This document shows, in pieces, positions 23,701-34,963 of a DNA stretch of 64,000 nucleotides. The DNA comes from Bufo bufo. Its lineage: Eukaryota; Chordata; Amphibia; Anura; Bufonidae. Under the pieces are notes generated by a model that ran no database searches, was not told where the DNA came from, and saw only the letters and a list, made by a program, of their open reading frames with translations. The stretch covers positions 106,814,220-106,878,219 of the forward strand of contig NC_053392.1 of the NCBI RefSeq assembly GCF_905171765.1. The letters are read 5' to 3'. The position numbers and the translations under genes are program-made. Position 1 is the stretch's first letter. Each line of letters opens with the position of its first letter.

Positions 23701-24756
23701 TTGCAAGGAGCCCAAGGGGCTGCACTAACCTTCGTGGTGCCCAGCACTGCCTATGTCCTCCGAATCTCCTCCTTTCATCACAGTAAGATTGCCGTAATCT
23801 CGCGATACACGAGCTATGTCCTCCTCATACTGCTGCCAACTCCAGACCCTGTCATTGGGCCACTCTGTGGTCTCCTCATGCTGCTTCCACCTCACCACTA
23901 TGTCATAAGTCTACTCTGTGGACTTCTCATGCTGTTCCCACCCTCCCCACTTCATGACTGGTCCACTATTTTGCCTTTCGGCCTGGCTGACATCACCATT
24001 TATTTGACCTTTCTTCTGATCTGTCAGAAGGAAGGAAAAATGAGACGCACAACGATCCTGTCTGTGTAGCAGCTGTAAGGCCTGTATGGTCCCATCAGAA
24101 TTTTGGTAGCCAAAAGCAGAAGTGGGTAGAAAACAGAGAAGACATGCAAATATTCCATTCATGTGTCATTTCTGTTGTACATCCACTCCTGTTTTTTCTG
24201 GGCATTAGCAATACTGATGGATTATTGAGCAAATGCTGACCGAGTGAAGGCGTATGCTCCATAGACAGGATCTGTTTATTGTGGGTTATTGTTCTGACGG
24301 ATCAGAGGAAGGGCAAATTAATCAGTGACTCTGTCCGGGGGGGCTCTACTTGTATACGCGTTTAATAGAACAGGTTCTGATAACATCTATGTGGAAAAGG
24401 AGTGCGCTTCTTCTTGGCACTAACATCGACCTATAAGGCTGAGTTCATACTTGAGTTATTTGGTCAGTTTTGGCCCCGGGACTTCCCTAATAAGTGAAGT
24501 GTGCAGTGATTCTAAGAGCGACGCCTGTCATCTGCATGTCATACGGACTCACAGTATTATTTCATTACCAAAGCAGACTCCCTATGCGTTTTACTACAAG
24601 GCACAGTGTTCTACACCACTATAAAGGCTCTCAGCAGACAGGAAATAGCCGTTTTTTACCGGGATTCGCTGCAAATAAATTCGATTCGAAGAAAATTTTT
24701 CCAAAAAATTCGGCGAACCGGCCGAATCAAATTTTTGAAAAATTCGCTCATCTCTA

Positions 24757-26900
24757 GTTTTTTGTCTGGTAAAACTGCTCTGTCATTGCCATTGAGTATC
24801 ATTGAAGCTCTAATGCAAGTCTATGGGAATTGTAACATTGTATTTGTTTGTGCTGAGTTTCTTCACTTCACCCCTCCCACTTGAAGGTTTCAGTTCATCT
24901 AGAAAGTATGTATAAGGAGAGCAGTCCGAGCCACTACTGTTCTGCAGTTAGGGAACAGTGCTTAAAAGAGTAGACTCTGCCAAACTACTTGAGTGACCAG
25001 AAGAAGACGCTGAGGCAGGGATACTCTGCCACAAACCCTGGGCCTCCAGCCTTTGTCGAGGGTACCAGCCTTCTGAGAGAGAGAGGGATAGCTAGCTCAG
25101 GCCTTTCTTCAGCATCAAATTCTTCTTCTGCCAGGGAGGAGAATGGAGAGGCCAGCCCAGTGTGCAGCAACCGGGCCGCAGAGGTGCAATGTATGAGTGT
25201 GGTAGCCTGATAAGCATAGTAGTTTCTACTGACGTTTCTGCAGCTCCCTGCGCCAGCATGCAATGACGGGAAGGATAGAACTGGATTCCTTCAGGGCACA
25301 CTCTGGTGTTGAAGGATTTCCTGACAGATGTTGATTGAGGTGCCCTTGATGGTACAGTGTTTTTGATGCAGTGAAGGCAGGGTCCCTGAGGTTTATGAAG
25401 CCAGCACCCTTGGGTGCAAAGGAGGTGTAGAAATAAAGAGGAGTCAGTTAGTATAAATAACTGGAACATTTACTTGTAATCAGTTACCTTGAGGTAGATA
25501 TACAGGTTCATTGACATGGCAGAGGTAGTTGTATTGTAATTCATACAAAGCAGATTACAGTTAGCTGTGGCAGCAATCTGCAGCGTACTCAAGTTGTGTG
25601 TAATAGAGTTTCTGGGTGTAGTAGTGCAATGACACTAACCTGAGACGGCTGACTCTCTGCATAGGCAGGTGATGGTAGAAATTGTTCGTGACGCCAGTGC
25701 CAATTAAACGGTGGCACGCCGTTTGCGGATAGCAGGAATAAATTGAGGAACACGTGGTATTAAAACAGAACTCCAACTTTAGTAGTTTTCATGCAGAGAC
25801 AATATTGGAATCGCAGTTCCTTGGCATACAGTCGATTTTGCAATACGGTTGATGCAGGCAATTACAGATTTAGCAAGGTGATTACAGAGTGTTGAACACA
25901 GGACTTGCAGTACAGGAGCTTGCACTCTATTTCTGTCTGATCCTGGAATATAGCAATTCTTCACCAAGGCCCAATAACCTAGTTCTGGCTTTATATCCTT
26001 GGCTATAGCTTTAGAAAGTACCTCCTCTGTTATTTTTAGTACCTCTTGCTTCTCTGCAGTTTGCCTCGGTCTCTCTCTGCTGCTTCCTCAGGCTCTTTAG
26101 CTAAGATATTCCTGTTTCTGCATATGGGAATTCAGGAGGGAATCTTCTCCTGGACAGCAGGCTTCAGGCCTGGACTTGTCTCTGACATTGTCTAATCTCC
26201 AACTGTAGATTACAGACACTAGACTCCGTCTGCCTTCTACTTCCCTGACTGGGCCTTATATAAACTAGGGCTCCCTAGCTCCCTCTAATGACTAGAAGCT
26301 GGAATGACACCCCTAGCAGGCCTGTACATGCAAGTGTCATAGTAACAGGGAAACACATAGCATTGCATTACATGACATTTTATAAAACTGACATATAACA
26401 ACTTCTCCATAATTAGGAGGGACGACAGCACACCAAGTGACACTTTGGTAGTGACGGGTATTACAGTTCCCGTACACTACAAATCCTAGGCTCTGGGTGA
26501 GTTATAGATTCTGATCACACTCAGGCTGCTGTAACAGCTGGCTATCTTCCAGGTGTGGGGTATACATTCATAAACTGCTTCAAGTGGCCATTACACATGT
26601 TTTGCCTTCTTGGCTTACTCACAATTTCAATAAGTATTGTCCACACTATCCATAGAGAAATGTGGCTCCAAATACAGCTTGTACTTCGCTGTAGACTGTG
26701 AACAGGCACCATAGGCTAACTCCTGTCTTACACTGGGTGCCAATGGAGTCTATAGTCTGAGATAACACTCTCGTCTCCACTAGTCTCTCTCTATACTCTC
26801 TCAGCACACATGACAGTTACACTTTAACTGTTACACACAGCAGTTTTTGTAGTTCAAACTGGTTACAATTCATACTGGTTACAATTCTTAGATGGTGGTT
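24757..26900. other. Possible LTR-retroelement remains, unclassified
   Basis: No reverse transcriptase, gag or integrase is recognisable. Two promoter-like blocks face each other: GTATGTATAAGG at 24906 (plus) and TTTATATAAGG around 26255-26266 (minus). Each is followed by GC-richer sequence that could be a transcribed leader. The segment TTCGTGACGCCAGTGCC at 25686 stands out from its surroundings. I could not find paired LTRs, so the assignment is tentative. Confidence 0.3.
26255..26266 (-). promoter_or_regulatory. TATA-box-like element
   Basis: The minus strand reads TTTATATAAGGCC, a good TATA match, followed by CAGTCAGGGAAGTAGAAGG. The context would fit the U3/R boundary of an LTR. There is no independent evidence of transcription. 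Confidence 0.3.
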
Positions 26901-26989
26901 ATATTTCCTGGCAGAGGCACTAAATTAAGCAGTTACAATTACAGAAAGATGCACAGGGCTTGGCAAATAAAACAAAAGATATAGAAAAA

Positions 26990-27305
26990 AAGGGAGCGTA
27001 AGTTGAGGTAGGGATATGTGAATAGGTTAGGACAAATGGGGGGATTGTGGGAAAGTGGACAGTAGAGGATGGAACCGAATGAGGGGGAATAAAAGAGGGG
27101 GCGGAATGAAAAATGAAGGGTGGATGTGGGACTGACGGGTGGGTGGAAGGGAAGGAAGTGGGGGGGGGGGGGGGGGGGGGGGTGAGGCGCCAGGGAGTAT
27201 CAAGGATCGTTCCTAGACTCTGACTCGCAGGCCGTAACAAAAGAAGAAAGGTGATTAAAAAGACCGGTGGAGCGCCAGAAAGCAAATGGTAGTATGAAAG
27301 GGTTG
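26990..27305 (-). mobile_element. Penelope-like element fragment, inverted
   Basis: About 65 bp at 27235-27300 on the minus strand match the beginning of the Penelope-like element at 29822 on the plus strand: ACTACCATTTGCTTTCTGG, then CGGTCTTTTTAATCACC. Downstream on the minus strand lies a purine-rich tract on the plus strand that ends in a run of over 20 G (27161-27181). The two copies face away from each other around a ~2.5-kb interval holding a hAT-like element. Confidence 0.5.
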
Positions 27306-27479
27306 CTGGAAAGTAATTTGAATCCATGGGGTGCTAATCTCAATTAGAATGAGGTGCTATTACCGCAGGATTATTGTGGCTGCACACCAGAAAATAATAA
27401 ATAAATAAATTGATAAATAAATACATACAAAACAATGTATAAAATTGTATATTACTAACACACTATTGTGCTTCAATTA

Positions 27480-28135
27480 AAAACGTATATCCACATCAGT
27501 TTTTACTCACTTCACCAGGGGGGTGGCGCAAGATAAATCTCAAGACACTTGACGCCATGAACCCCCCCTTGGCGAGATCGCCTGTAGAGTGTTAGATCTC
27601 CTTGTGGTCCCATATATAAATGACCCGGTGGACTCCAATTATTGAACAAGGTATCCTTTAATGAATAATCAGCTCCCTTCCTTAGGAGCATATAAAATCA
27701 AACAGACAGTGACCTCTTTTTATAGGGGAATAAAACACTTGAGGGCGTTCCACTGGTTAAGAACGCTTCCTCCCGATCACATGACCCGGAACCGGAAGTG
27801 CGTTCCACTCTTGGAACGCATGACTTCCGGTTTGGGTTGGCTTAAATATAGAAAAGAAGGAAAAAAGGATCCTCATTCTTAAAACCCCCCCTGGATTCAT
27901 GGGGTTTGGAATAAGCCAGAGGCTAGTTCCCATGATAAATATATGATGTAGTGATAACTCTAGTTTTATCATCTCGTTTTTTGTAGGGGGAAAGTATCTA
28001 CCCCTATATATATATACATATAGACATTTAGGGTATGGAATCATCCTTCAAGGGGGGGTCGTCGTCCAACACAAATTAACTGTGTAGTATGTAATCTTAC
28101 ATATATATGGAACCTGGTTAGTGATTAGAGATGGC
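27480..28135. other. Repeat-like DNA, possibly Penelope untranslated region
   Basis: It contains paired motifs GCGTTCCACTGG / GAACGC and GTGCGTTCCACTCTTGG / AACGCATGACTTCCGG, and a hairpin-like CCCCCCCTGGATTCATGGGG. No coding region is recognised. Proximity to Penelope pieces on both sides suggests it is part of such an element, but this is inference. Confidence 0.3.
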
Positions 28136-29815
28136 CTTGCGATTCACCCGGGGGTCGTTTCGTGGCAAACTTTGCGTGTTCGCGATTCACCGAATATGCA
28201 AACATATGGAGATATTCGTGCCCGCCATATTCTTTTACATTGTGAAGAACTTTGACCCATGACACATCCATCAGGTGGTACAGGACAGCCAATTGAGACG
28301 TTTCAGCACATGGACATACCCCCTACTTTATAAATAAACCTGATCTGGCCGCCATTTTACATTCAGTGTTTTGCCAGTGTTGGGAGAGGTTGCTGTGTGG
28401 AGCAGGGACAGGCTGTTACGGACACCAAACGCTAGCTAATAGGGCCACAAAAGTCATTTTAAGGACTGGTATAGGTGTGCTATCGATAGGTGTGATACAC
28501 AGAGGGGTGCGATATACTTATAATATACTTTTATTATGAGTCAAAAACACATAGATCTATATTGTGATCACCTGGAAGTCAGGGGCCTAGGGGCTAGGGG
28601 CTTACTAGGGCCATTTTTATATAGGGTAAGGTTCCGGACGGGGTCACTCTTATCAGGGCGAGTGGTCTGTGGTTAGGCTATCAGGGCCAGAATAGCACCC
28701 CCTGTAGGGAAATTTCAGGGACAGTTCTTTGCCCACCCTTTCCTTCAATACCACATCATCATCTAGCCCAGGGATAGATGTTTTTTGCTTTCCCTCTGGG
28801 ATTCATGGATGTGCACTGGAACCCCCCGGATTGTGGTAGGACATATGGTTTCTGATTTGGTGCCGCCGAGCACCTGATTTAGTGCCGCTGAGCACTTGTT
28901 ATTGCCTACCACATCTATGCTTTTTGCTTAACTTTAATAATTTCATTTATTTTCATTTTAAGAGATATCTTTTCCATTCACCCGTCCGCAAAATGGGTCC
29001 GCATCCGTTCCGCAATTTTGCGGAACGGGTGCAGCCCCATTCATTTTCAATGGGGCCGGAATGTGCTGTCCGCAACCGCATTTGCGGATCCGCACTTCCA
29101 CATCCGTGCTACCATTTCCGCAAAAAAATAGAACATGTGCTATTCTTGTCCTCAATTGCAGACAAGATTAGGCATTTTCTATTATAGTGCCGGCGATGTG
29201 CGGTCCACAAATTGAACATTTCCTTTGTCCGTGTTTTGCGGATCTGCAAAACACTTACGGACTTGTGAATGGACCCTCATAGTAACATTATTAAAGGTTA
29301 CGTTTTATCTTTATGTATATTCTAATGGATTGCCTTCTGTGTACAATGTTATAATATACTTTCTATCTTAGAAAGTATATTATAGTGCATTTGTATTGTG
29401 CGGCAGTTGTGTGCAGTTCTGCTGCGATACTGCAGGTATATAGAGGGAAAAGTGTTATTGGAACAAATAATTTTTACTGGTGTGATATACCAGTCGTCCC
29501 CCAAAAGAACTGATTGAAGCGGGGTGTTATATACCAATATACTTTCTTTATAGTGCATTTGGGTACTGTATAGTGCACTTGCGCATGCGCGGACGTGAAA
29601 ATTATATTGCTGATATTTTGCATTGAAAAAAATAATGAATGGAGATTGCAAATTCGAATAATACATCTGGTATGTCACTGTCCATGTTGTGGGACTATTT
29701 GTGCACTTCTAGTAATTATTTCTTGGCTGCAAATATGACCTGGAGGTTTTTCAGGTTCGCCTGCCATTAAAATGAATGGGACCCGCCGCAAACTTGCGGT
29801 TCGCGAACATTTGAT
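28136..29815 (+). mobile_element. Non-autonomous hAT-like element (TAGAGATGGCC end)
   Basis: It begins TAGAGATGGCCTTGCG and contains GACCCATGACACATCCATCA and GGACAGCCAATTGAGACG, all shared with the repeat starting at 63795. The right part holds GGACCCGCCGCAAACTTGCGG-like palindromic sequence ending near 29815. The end motif resembles the TAGAGATGAGC hAT family. The interior is AT-rich, contains a MITE at about 28970-29275, and has no transposase. The target duplication could not be established. Confidence 0.5.
28968..29276. mobile_element. Foldback MITE rich in TCCGCA/TGCGGA
   Basis: Approximate inverted ends CATTCACCCGTCCGCA and ACGGACTTGTGAATG enclose a self-complementary interior with TTGCGGAACGGGTGCAG, AATGGGGCCGGAATG and TTTGCGGATC blocks. 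The style matches the GC-rich foldbacks at 13750, 37238 and 57081. The flanking duplication is unclear. Confidence 0.5.
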
Positions 29816-29875
29816 CCATACTACCATTTGCTTTCTGGTGCTCCATCGGTCTTTTTAATCACCTTTCTTCTTGGC

Positions 29876-31470
29876 AAAAAAAGTAAGAGGTCAACAGTCT
29901 CTTATAACTCTCTCTACCCTGCAAACCTATCAGACGATAATCAGCTTAGCAGGACTTACTCTATCAAAAGCCTTGTGCAGTTTGTGATGAAGGGTAAGGA
30001 AATGGGTATTTTGAATGTAAAAGAGATTAAATACCCAGTTATGCCAGTGATCTACTATCTGCCTAAAGTTCATAAAAATGTTATGGATCCCCCCTAGGCC
30101 TATTGTATCTGGGATCAATTCTCTGACTAGCCGGCTAACTGAATATGTTGATTTTTTTCCTGCAAAAATATGTGAGCAAAACCCCTTCTAATCTTAAAGA
30201 TACAGGAGATGTGTTTAAACTTATAAAGGGTTTGGGCCAATATACAGACGATATGATACTGGCCACTGTAGATGTTGCATCTCTGTATACTGTTATCCCC
30301 AAAGACAATGGTATGAATGCTATTAAAGACTGTCTTGATAAAGATCAAGAAAGGACAATTGAACAGGGGACATTTATATTAGAATGTTTAGAATTTTGTT
30401 TCTGTCATAATTTATTTTTGTTTGATGGTTGCTGGTACTTGCAGTGCAGCGGGACGGCGATGGGGGCGAAATTTGCCCCTAGTTTCGCCAACCTATTTAT
30501 GGGCTCCTGGGAAGAGGAATTTATAAAACCAAGGTTGGGTAAGAAAGATATGAAAGAAGAATTGATTATGTGGAAAAGATATATTGATGATTGCCTGCTG
30601 ATTTGGAAAGGAGATTGTGAGGGACTAGAAGAATTTTTGTGTTATTTCAAGACGAACGAATGGAACTTGCGGTTTACAGGAAATGTGAGCCGCAAGTGCG
30701 TTGATTTTTTGGACCTTACCATTTTTGTTGATGAATGGAGATTAAAAACAAAAACATATTTTAAATCTACAGACACAAATGCATATATTTCCACGACCAG
30801 TTGTCATTACAAACCCTGGATTAAGAATATCCCTAAGGGACAGTTTAAGAGAATATGTAGAAACTGCACTAATTTGCATGACTATGAGGAGCAGAGTAGC
30901 ATGATAAAAAACAAGGCTATAAGAAGGAAGAATTTGAGAGAATTTCACAGAAGGTGGTTGAGGAAAGTGTTAATTTGGAACAGGTTAAGATGCAGCAAAT
31001 GAAGACAAGGAAGAAAAAGACGTTCGCTTGAATTTTATTACACAATTCAACAATAATGCATGGCAAATAAAGGAAGCTGTGAGAAAGAATTGGTCTGTCC
31101 TTAAAAATGACCCCATATTAGAAGATATTATCCCCAAAAATCTTACAGTTATTTTCAAAAAGAACCTAATCTAAAGAATAAACTTGTACATAGTTTTATA
31201 TTCACACAATCGGGTAAAACTAATAAACATTGTTTCACATGGTGCGGTTTTTGCTTACCATGTAAGAATCGTCTGAAAGAAAATAAGCAGTGCCAAAAAG
31301 AGACAGTGGTTTCTAGGAGCAACGGTACCACCTATAAAATAATGGGAGAACTTTTGCGTGAATAGACGGGTATTGTCTACATGCTAGAGTGTCCATGAGG
31401 CCTCCAGTATGTAGGAAGGCCTACTAGGAAACTAAAAGTCAGAATTCAAGAACATATATGAAATATAAAA
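29876..31470 (+). pseudogene. Penelope-like RT plus GIY-YIG endonuclease pseudogene
   Basis: The first frame contains PVMPVIYYLPKVHKNVMDPP, the motif that opens Penelope RT domains. Two frameshifts follow within about 80 bp (near 30093 and 30160). The main frame (30145-31002) then runs through DVASLYTVIP, CSGTAMGAKFAPSFANLFMG, the catalytic box WKRYIDDCLLIWKG (the YIDD aspartates) and VDFLDLTIFVDEW. After a further frameshift near 31000 come a Cys-bearing region (CFTWCGFCLPCKNRLKE) and the endonuclease stretch with GIVYMLECP, a stop in place of the next Cys codon, and LQYVGRPTRKLKVRIQEHI. The (CA)n run at 31482 breaks the rest. Confidence 0.85.
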
Positions 31471-31480
31471 AAAGGATTAA

Positions 31481-31481
<1 letters not shown>

Positions 31482-31513
<32 letters not shown>
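31482..31513. repeat. (CA)n microsatellite
   Basis: Sixteen or so CA/AC units lie inside the region that would encode the C-terminal part of the endonuclease domain. The sequence on the right, AGTGTTTCTGCACATTTTGA, still resembles the domain's downstream SVSAHF-type segment, so the repeat grew inside former coding DNA. Confidence 0.85.
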
Positions 31514-31515
<2 letters not shown>

Positions 31516-32260
31516 GTTTCTGCACATTTTGAAAAAATACAAAAAACAAAAATCCAGAAGGTTTGAGGTTTATTGGACTTTAACAGGTCCATAATAACTG
31601 GAGAGGGGGTGATCCATTGAATATAATAATTAGAAAAGAAGTAGAATGGATCTATAAATTGGGGATTTTGTGCCCTGGTGGTTTGAATGTTGAATTTGAT
31701 ATAAAGGCCTGTATAATAGATACATAAAATATGGGTTTGCCATTGATATGCAGCACATTCTAGAATTGTGAATCTGTGACTGTAAATATAAACCTTTGGC
31801 AACAATATTGGGAAGTTGGTGTGAAATTTTCTCACTTGCAAGATAGATATCATAATGTGGGGTTTTTAAGGAATGAAAAAAGAAAATGGGGTTATATTTT
31901 ATGTGGGATTATGTATATTTGGATATCTATTAGAATGGGATAAGTGTAGCAAAATGTAAAAACTAAAGTCCATATTGACGCTGGTGTGGTGAACGATAAG
32001 TGGAGCCGAGATGACAGTGGGGGAGTGTAGGTAAAATTTTTGTGGTGTAGGAGAGAATAATGGAGTAGAAGATGAATGGGTGTAATCAACCATATGGTTT
32101 TTAAATGCAGTATGTGTTTTTATGATTGTGAATATGTCTGTATTGGAATTTTATAACTGATATGGGGAATGGGGAATTTTGCTACGTTCTAATCATGTGA
32201 ATCGAGGTTGTCGTAACGCCCACATTACCATGAAAAAGAAGCAATCTAGATGAGTCCACA

Positions 32261-32302
32261 TGTGCCATTGATGAGGCGGAGGCGAATCCCGGGACGGGCA
32301 TT
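32261..32302 (+). ncRNA. Degenerate hammerhead-like motif
   Basis: The order is TGTGCCA, TTGATGA, GGCGGAGGC, GAAT, the palindrome CCCGGG, AC, GGGCAT. Relative to a hammerhead core, C3 is T, and the A-U pair closing stem III appears as T-A (GAAT...A), a pair-preserving swap. Stem I can form about five pairs across one mismatch. It lies in the 3' region of the Penelope-like element, where such motifs are expected, but it is too altered to expect activity. Confidence 0.3.
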
Positions 32303-33022
32303 TGATGAGGGGACGTGCACATTTTATATGATTGTTGTTTTATGGATCTTGTGAGTAGAATAAATCATTGTATTTAAACTCAGTTGGCAGTACTTCACTA
32401 TGTCGGGCTATTTCTTCTGATCTCTAGGAGATTAGAGCATCTACTTTTGTGAATCCTCGTAGGATACCGAGGAATAACATCGCAAAGACACTCTTTTTTT
32501 ACTCCTAATGTGAACTTATACCTATTCTGAGCAGCGCGGTTTTCTCTTTTTGTTTGGTTTCCACTTTTTTATGTTGGTGGGTCTCCACCCCTGAACTGCT
32601 CACTTCAGGTCCTGCCACAACAATTCTGTTGAATTAAGAACTTTGATTTGTGCGTTCCAAAACTTTATTAATAATAACTTTATTTATTTTTAACCATTCT
32701 TTGATAAAACGACTTATGTTGCCTTGCTGCATGACCTATGTTGTCTTAAAATGCAGCTCATGGACAGATGACCTGACATTTTGTTTTAGAATTTGCTGGT
32801 ATAATTCAGAATTCATTGTTCTATCAATGATGGCAAGCCATCCCAGACACAACAAAACAGGCCCTACTTACATATAGTCACACAGTACAGTTGAAAAAAG
32901 ACACAAGTCGCTCAAGTTCAACCAAGAAAGAATTTTCGAATTTTAGAAATCAGGAGTGAGGCCCAGTCTTCTACACATTTTCATAAGCATTAATTGTATT
33001 TATTTTTAAGAATTCATCTAAA

Positions 33023-33235
33023 TAGGGCTGAGCTAACTTGATGTTTTCAAGTTCGGGTTCGCCGTTCGGGTTCTGTGGGAATTCCATTATGGATCACAGA
33101 ATATAACTAAATTCTATAATGGAATGCACCATAGAAGCCTTTAAGAGGCATTCCGTTACAATAAAAGTCTATGCGCAGCATAACGGATCCGTCCGCCGAA
33201 CCCGAACTTGAAAACATCAAGTTCGCTCATCCCTA
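33023..33235. mobile_element. hAT MITE (TAGGGCTGAGC ... GCTCATCCCTA)
   Basis: The left arm carries AACTTGATGTTTTCAAGTTC and the right arm the reverse complement, about 39 bp in all. Flanking 8-mers CATCTAAA (33015-33022) and CATCTGAG (33236-33243) agree at six positions, consistent with a hAT duplication that has decayed. The middle has CATTATGG/CTATAATGG words. It lies in the 3' region of the LINE. Confidence 0.65.
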
Positions 33236-33594
33236 CATCTGAGCCTTTTTTTAAACTGTGCACAGTTCCTGCTGTGACCACATCCTGAGGTGACTATTCC
33301 ATAGATGTACAGTTCCTAGGGTAAAGAAGCCTTGACACCTCTGAAGACTGAACTTTTTCTTCACCAGGCGGAGGCTTGCCACATCGTCTTTTGAGGGGAT
33401 TTTACATGGAACTGTTTTTTCAGGGCATCCTTTCTATGAACTGGTGCCCAGAACTGAACTGCATATTCCAGATAAGGCCACATCAAAGCTTTGTAAAGTG
33501 GTAATATTACATCCCTGTCCTGAAAGCCCATGCCTTTTTAATACATGACAATATTCTGCTAGTCTTAGAAGCAGCTGATTGATATTGCATGCTA

Positions 33595-34963
33595 TTAAAT
33601 TTGTGATCTATAGGTACACCCAAATGCTTCTCTACAAGTGACTTCCCCTAAAATATTTGATGCATGTAGATTATTAGTACCCAGATGGATAATGTTACAG
33701 TTATCCACATTGAACCTTGCTTGCCAGGTTGATGCCCAAACATTTAGAATGCCCAAGTCAGATTGTGGACATCTTCTATAGTACTGCACAGTACCACACA
33801 GCTTAGTGTCATCTGCAAAAATAGTAAATAAATAAGTAAAAAAATAGGGAAAACAGCAGTAAACCTTGGGGTACACCACTTAAATCCAATTAAAATTTTT
33901 CATTTCTAAGCCTATAGACTTTATTTTACCTATTAAGCACCTAGTATTAAATGCCCTTGTGAAATCCAAGAACACTATATCCACAGCCACCCAACTGTCC
34001 AGGATTGTACTCACCTCCTCATAAAAACAAATCAGGTTAGTTTAACAGCTTCTCTCCTTGGTAAACTGGTTATCACTTATGATACTATTAAACAGTCACA
34101 TACTCCTGTATATAGTCCCTTGAGAGTCCTTCAAAAATGTACCGACAACAAAAGCTAATTTTGCTGGTCTATATAATTAATTGAGGAAGACCTAGAGCCC
34201 TTTTTGAATATGGGCACCACATCTGCCTTGTGCCAGTCACTTGGCACTGTACCAGTCCCTAGAGCAGTGGTGGCAAACTGTTTAGAGACCGAGTACCCAA
34301 ACTGCAACCCCAAACCCACTTATTTATCTCAAAGTGCCAACACGGCAATTTAACCTGAATACCAATATAGTATATCCTCCATGTACTTTATCATTTAGCT
34401 ATAATAGCCTGCCTACATTCAGTGCGCTGCCTGTGCTGTTCATAGTGCGTCCTGCACTGATGAATGTCAGGAAAAGTCTAAGACATATTGGTATACCTTA
34501 GACTTTTTCCAGGGTTTGGGTGCCCACGGAGAGGGCTCTGAGTGCCGCCTCTGGCACCCTTGCCATAGGTTCGCCACCACTGCCCTAGAGAATCTCTCAA
34601 AATTATGGACAGGGGCACAGCAATAACTGAACTGAATTCTTTAAGAACTCTTGCGTGTAATCCATCTGGACCAGCAGCCTTGTTCACATTTGACTTATGT
34701 AAGTTTGCTTGAACCATGTGCACAGTTAGCCAATTTAGTAGATTACTGGTTGCACTAACAGCCCTTGCATCACTGATATCAGCTCCTTTCTCTTCTTCTG
34801 TGTATACAGAGCTAAAAAAAACATTTATTAGCTCTGCCTTTTCCTGATCCTCAGTGACCATCTTCCAATTAGCATTATTTAGGGACCTGATAGCTCTGAC
34901 CTTGGTTTTTTTACATTTATAGTTTACTGATTTTATTAAGCCATTTGTAAATTTCAAAGGCAA
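33595..34963 (-). pseudogene. LINE reverse transcriptase pseudogene
   Basis: The frame at 34963-34590 gives the N-terminal RT region: AELINVFFSSVYTEEE and NKAAGPDGLHARVLKE, the conserved block before the palm. A hAT MITE interrupts it at 34265-34582. The frame at 33879-33595 gives the catalytic segment IFADDTKLCGTV with the FADD box and FNVDNCNIIHLGTNN. The sequence between is shifted and holds stops. Confidence 0.8.
34265..34582. mobile_element. hAT MITE with exact 8-bp duplication
   Basis: The termini CAGTGGTGGCAAAC and GTTCGCCACCACTG are inverted, and CCCTAGAG is duplicated exactly at 34257-34264 and 34583-34590. An 8-bp duplication and CAG..CTG ends identify a hAT superfamily element. 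It is 318 bp with no coding capacity. The internal pair AAAAGTCTAAGACAT / ACCTTAGACTTTTTC adds some fold. Confidence 0.88.

Larger units (their letters stand above)
19869..24756 (+). mobile_element. Deletion derivative of a hAT element with tandem arrays
   Basis: The left part (from GGTAACGAATCACATTT through TGATGTCACAGCCCTATAAA-type sequence to about 20110) matches 39912-40140 of the 11-kb hAT element. The right part (about 23700-24756) matches 49140-50984, including GAAGGAAAAATGAGACGCAC and the end ATTCGCTCATCTCTA. Between them no transposase remains, only two tandem arrays and a Tc1 insertion. The extreme left terminus is missing, so no target duplication can be checked. Confidence 0.7.
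29822..32400 (+). mobile_element. Penelope-like retroelement, degenerate
   Basis: The element carries a Penelope-type reverse transcriptase (about 29880-31010) followed by a GIY-YIG endonuclease (about 31360-31460), the gene order of endonuclease-bearing Penelope elements. A long AT-rich 3' region follows, with a degenerate hammerhead-like motif at 32261-32302. Penelope-like elements form their own retroelement class, related in their RT to telomerase. Frameshifts, a stop and a (CA)n expansion show that this copy is dead. Confidence 0.8.

Noticed and set aside
23701..24069. 122-codon ORF
   Set aside because: It covers the short version of the hAT minisatellite and the conserved hAT 3' region; the same frame recurs at the 11-kb copy.
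26920..27327. 135-codon minus-strand ORF with poly-Pro
   Set aside because: Poly-Pro comes from the G run at 27161-27181, and the start matches a Penelope leader fragment; no independent gene evidence.
27500..27570. Hammerhead-like sequence on minus strand (CTGGTGA)
   Set aside because: A core A is replaced by G and no GAAA box could be placed.
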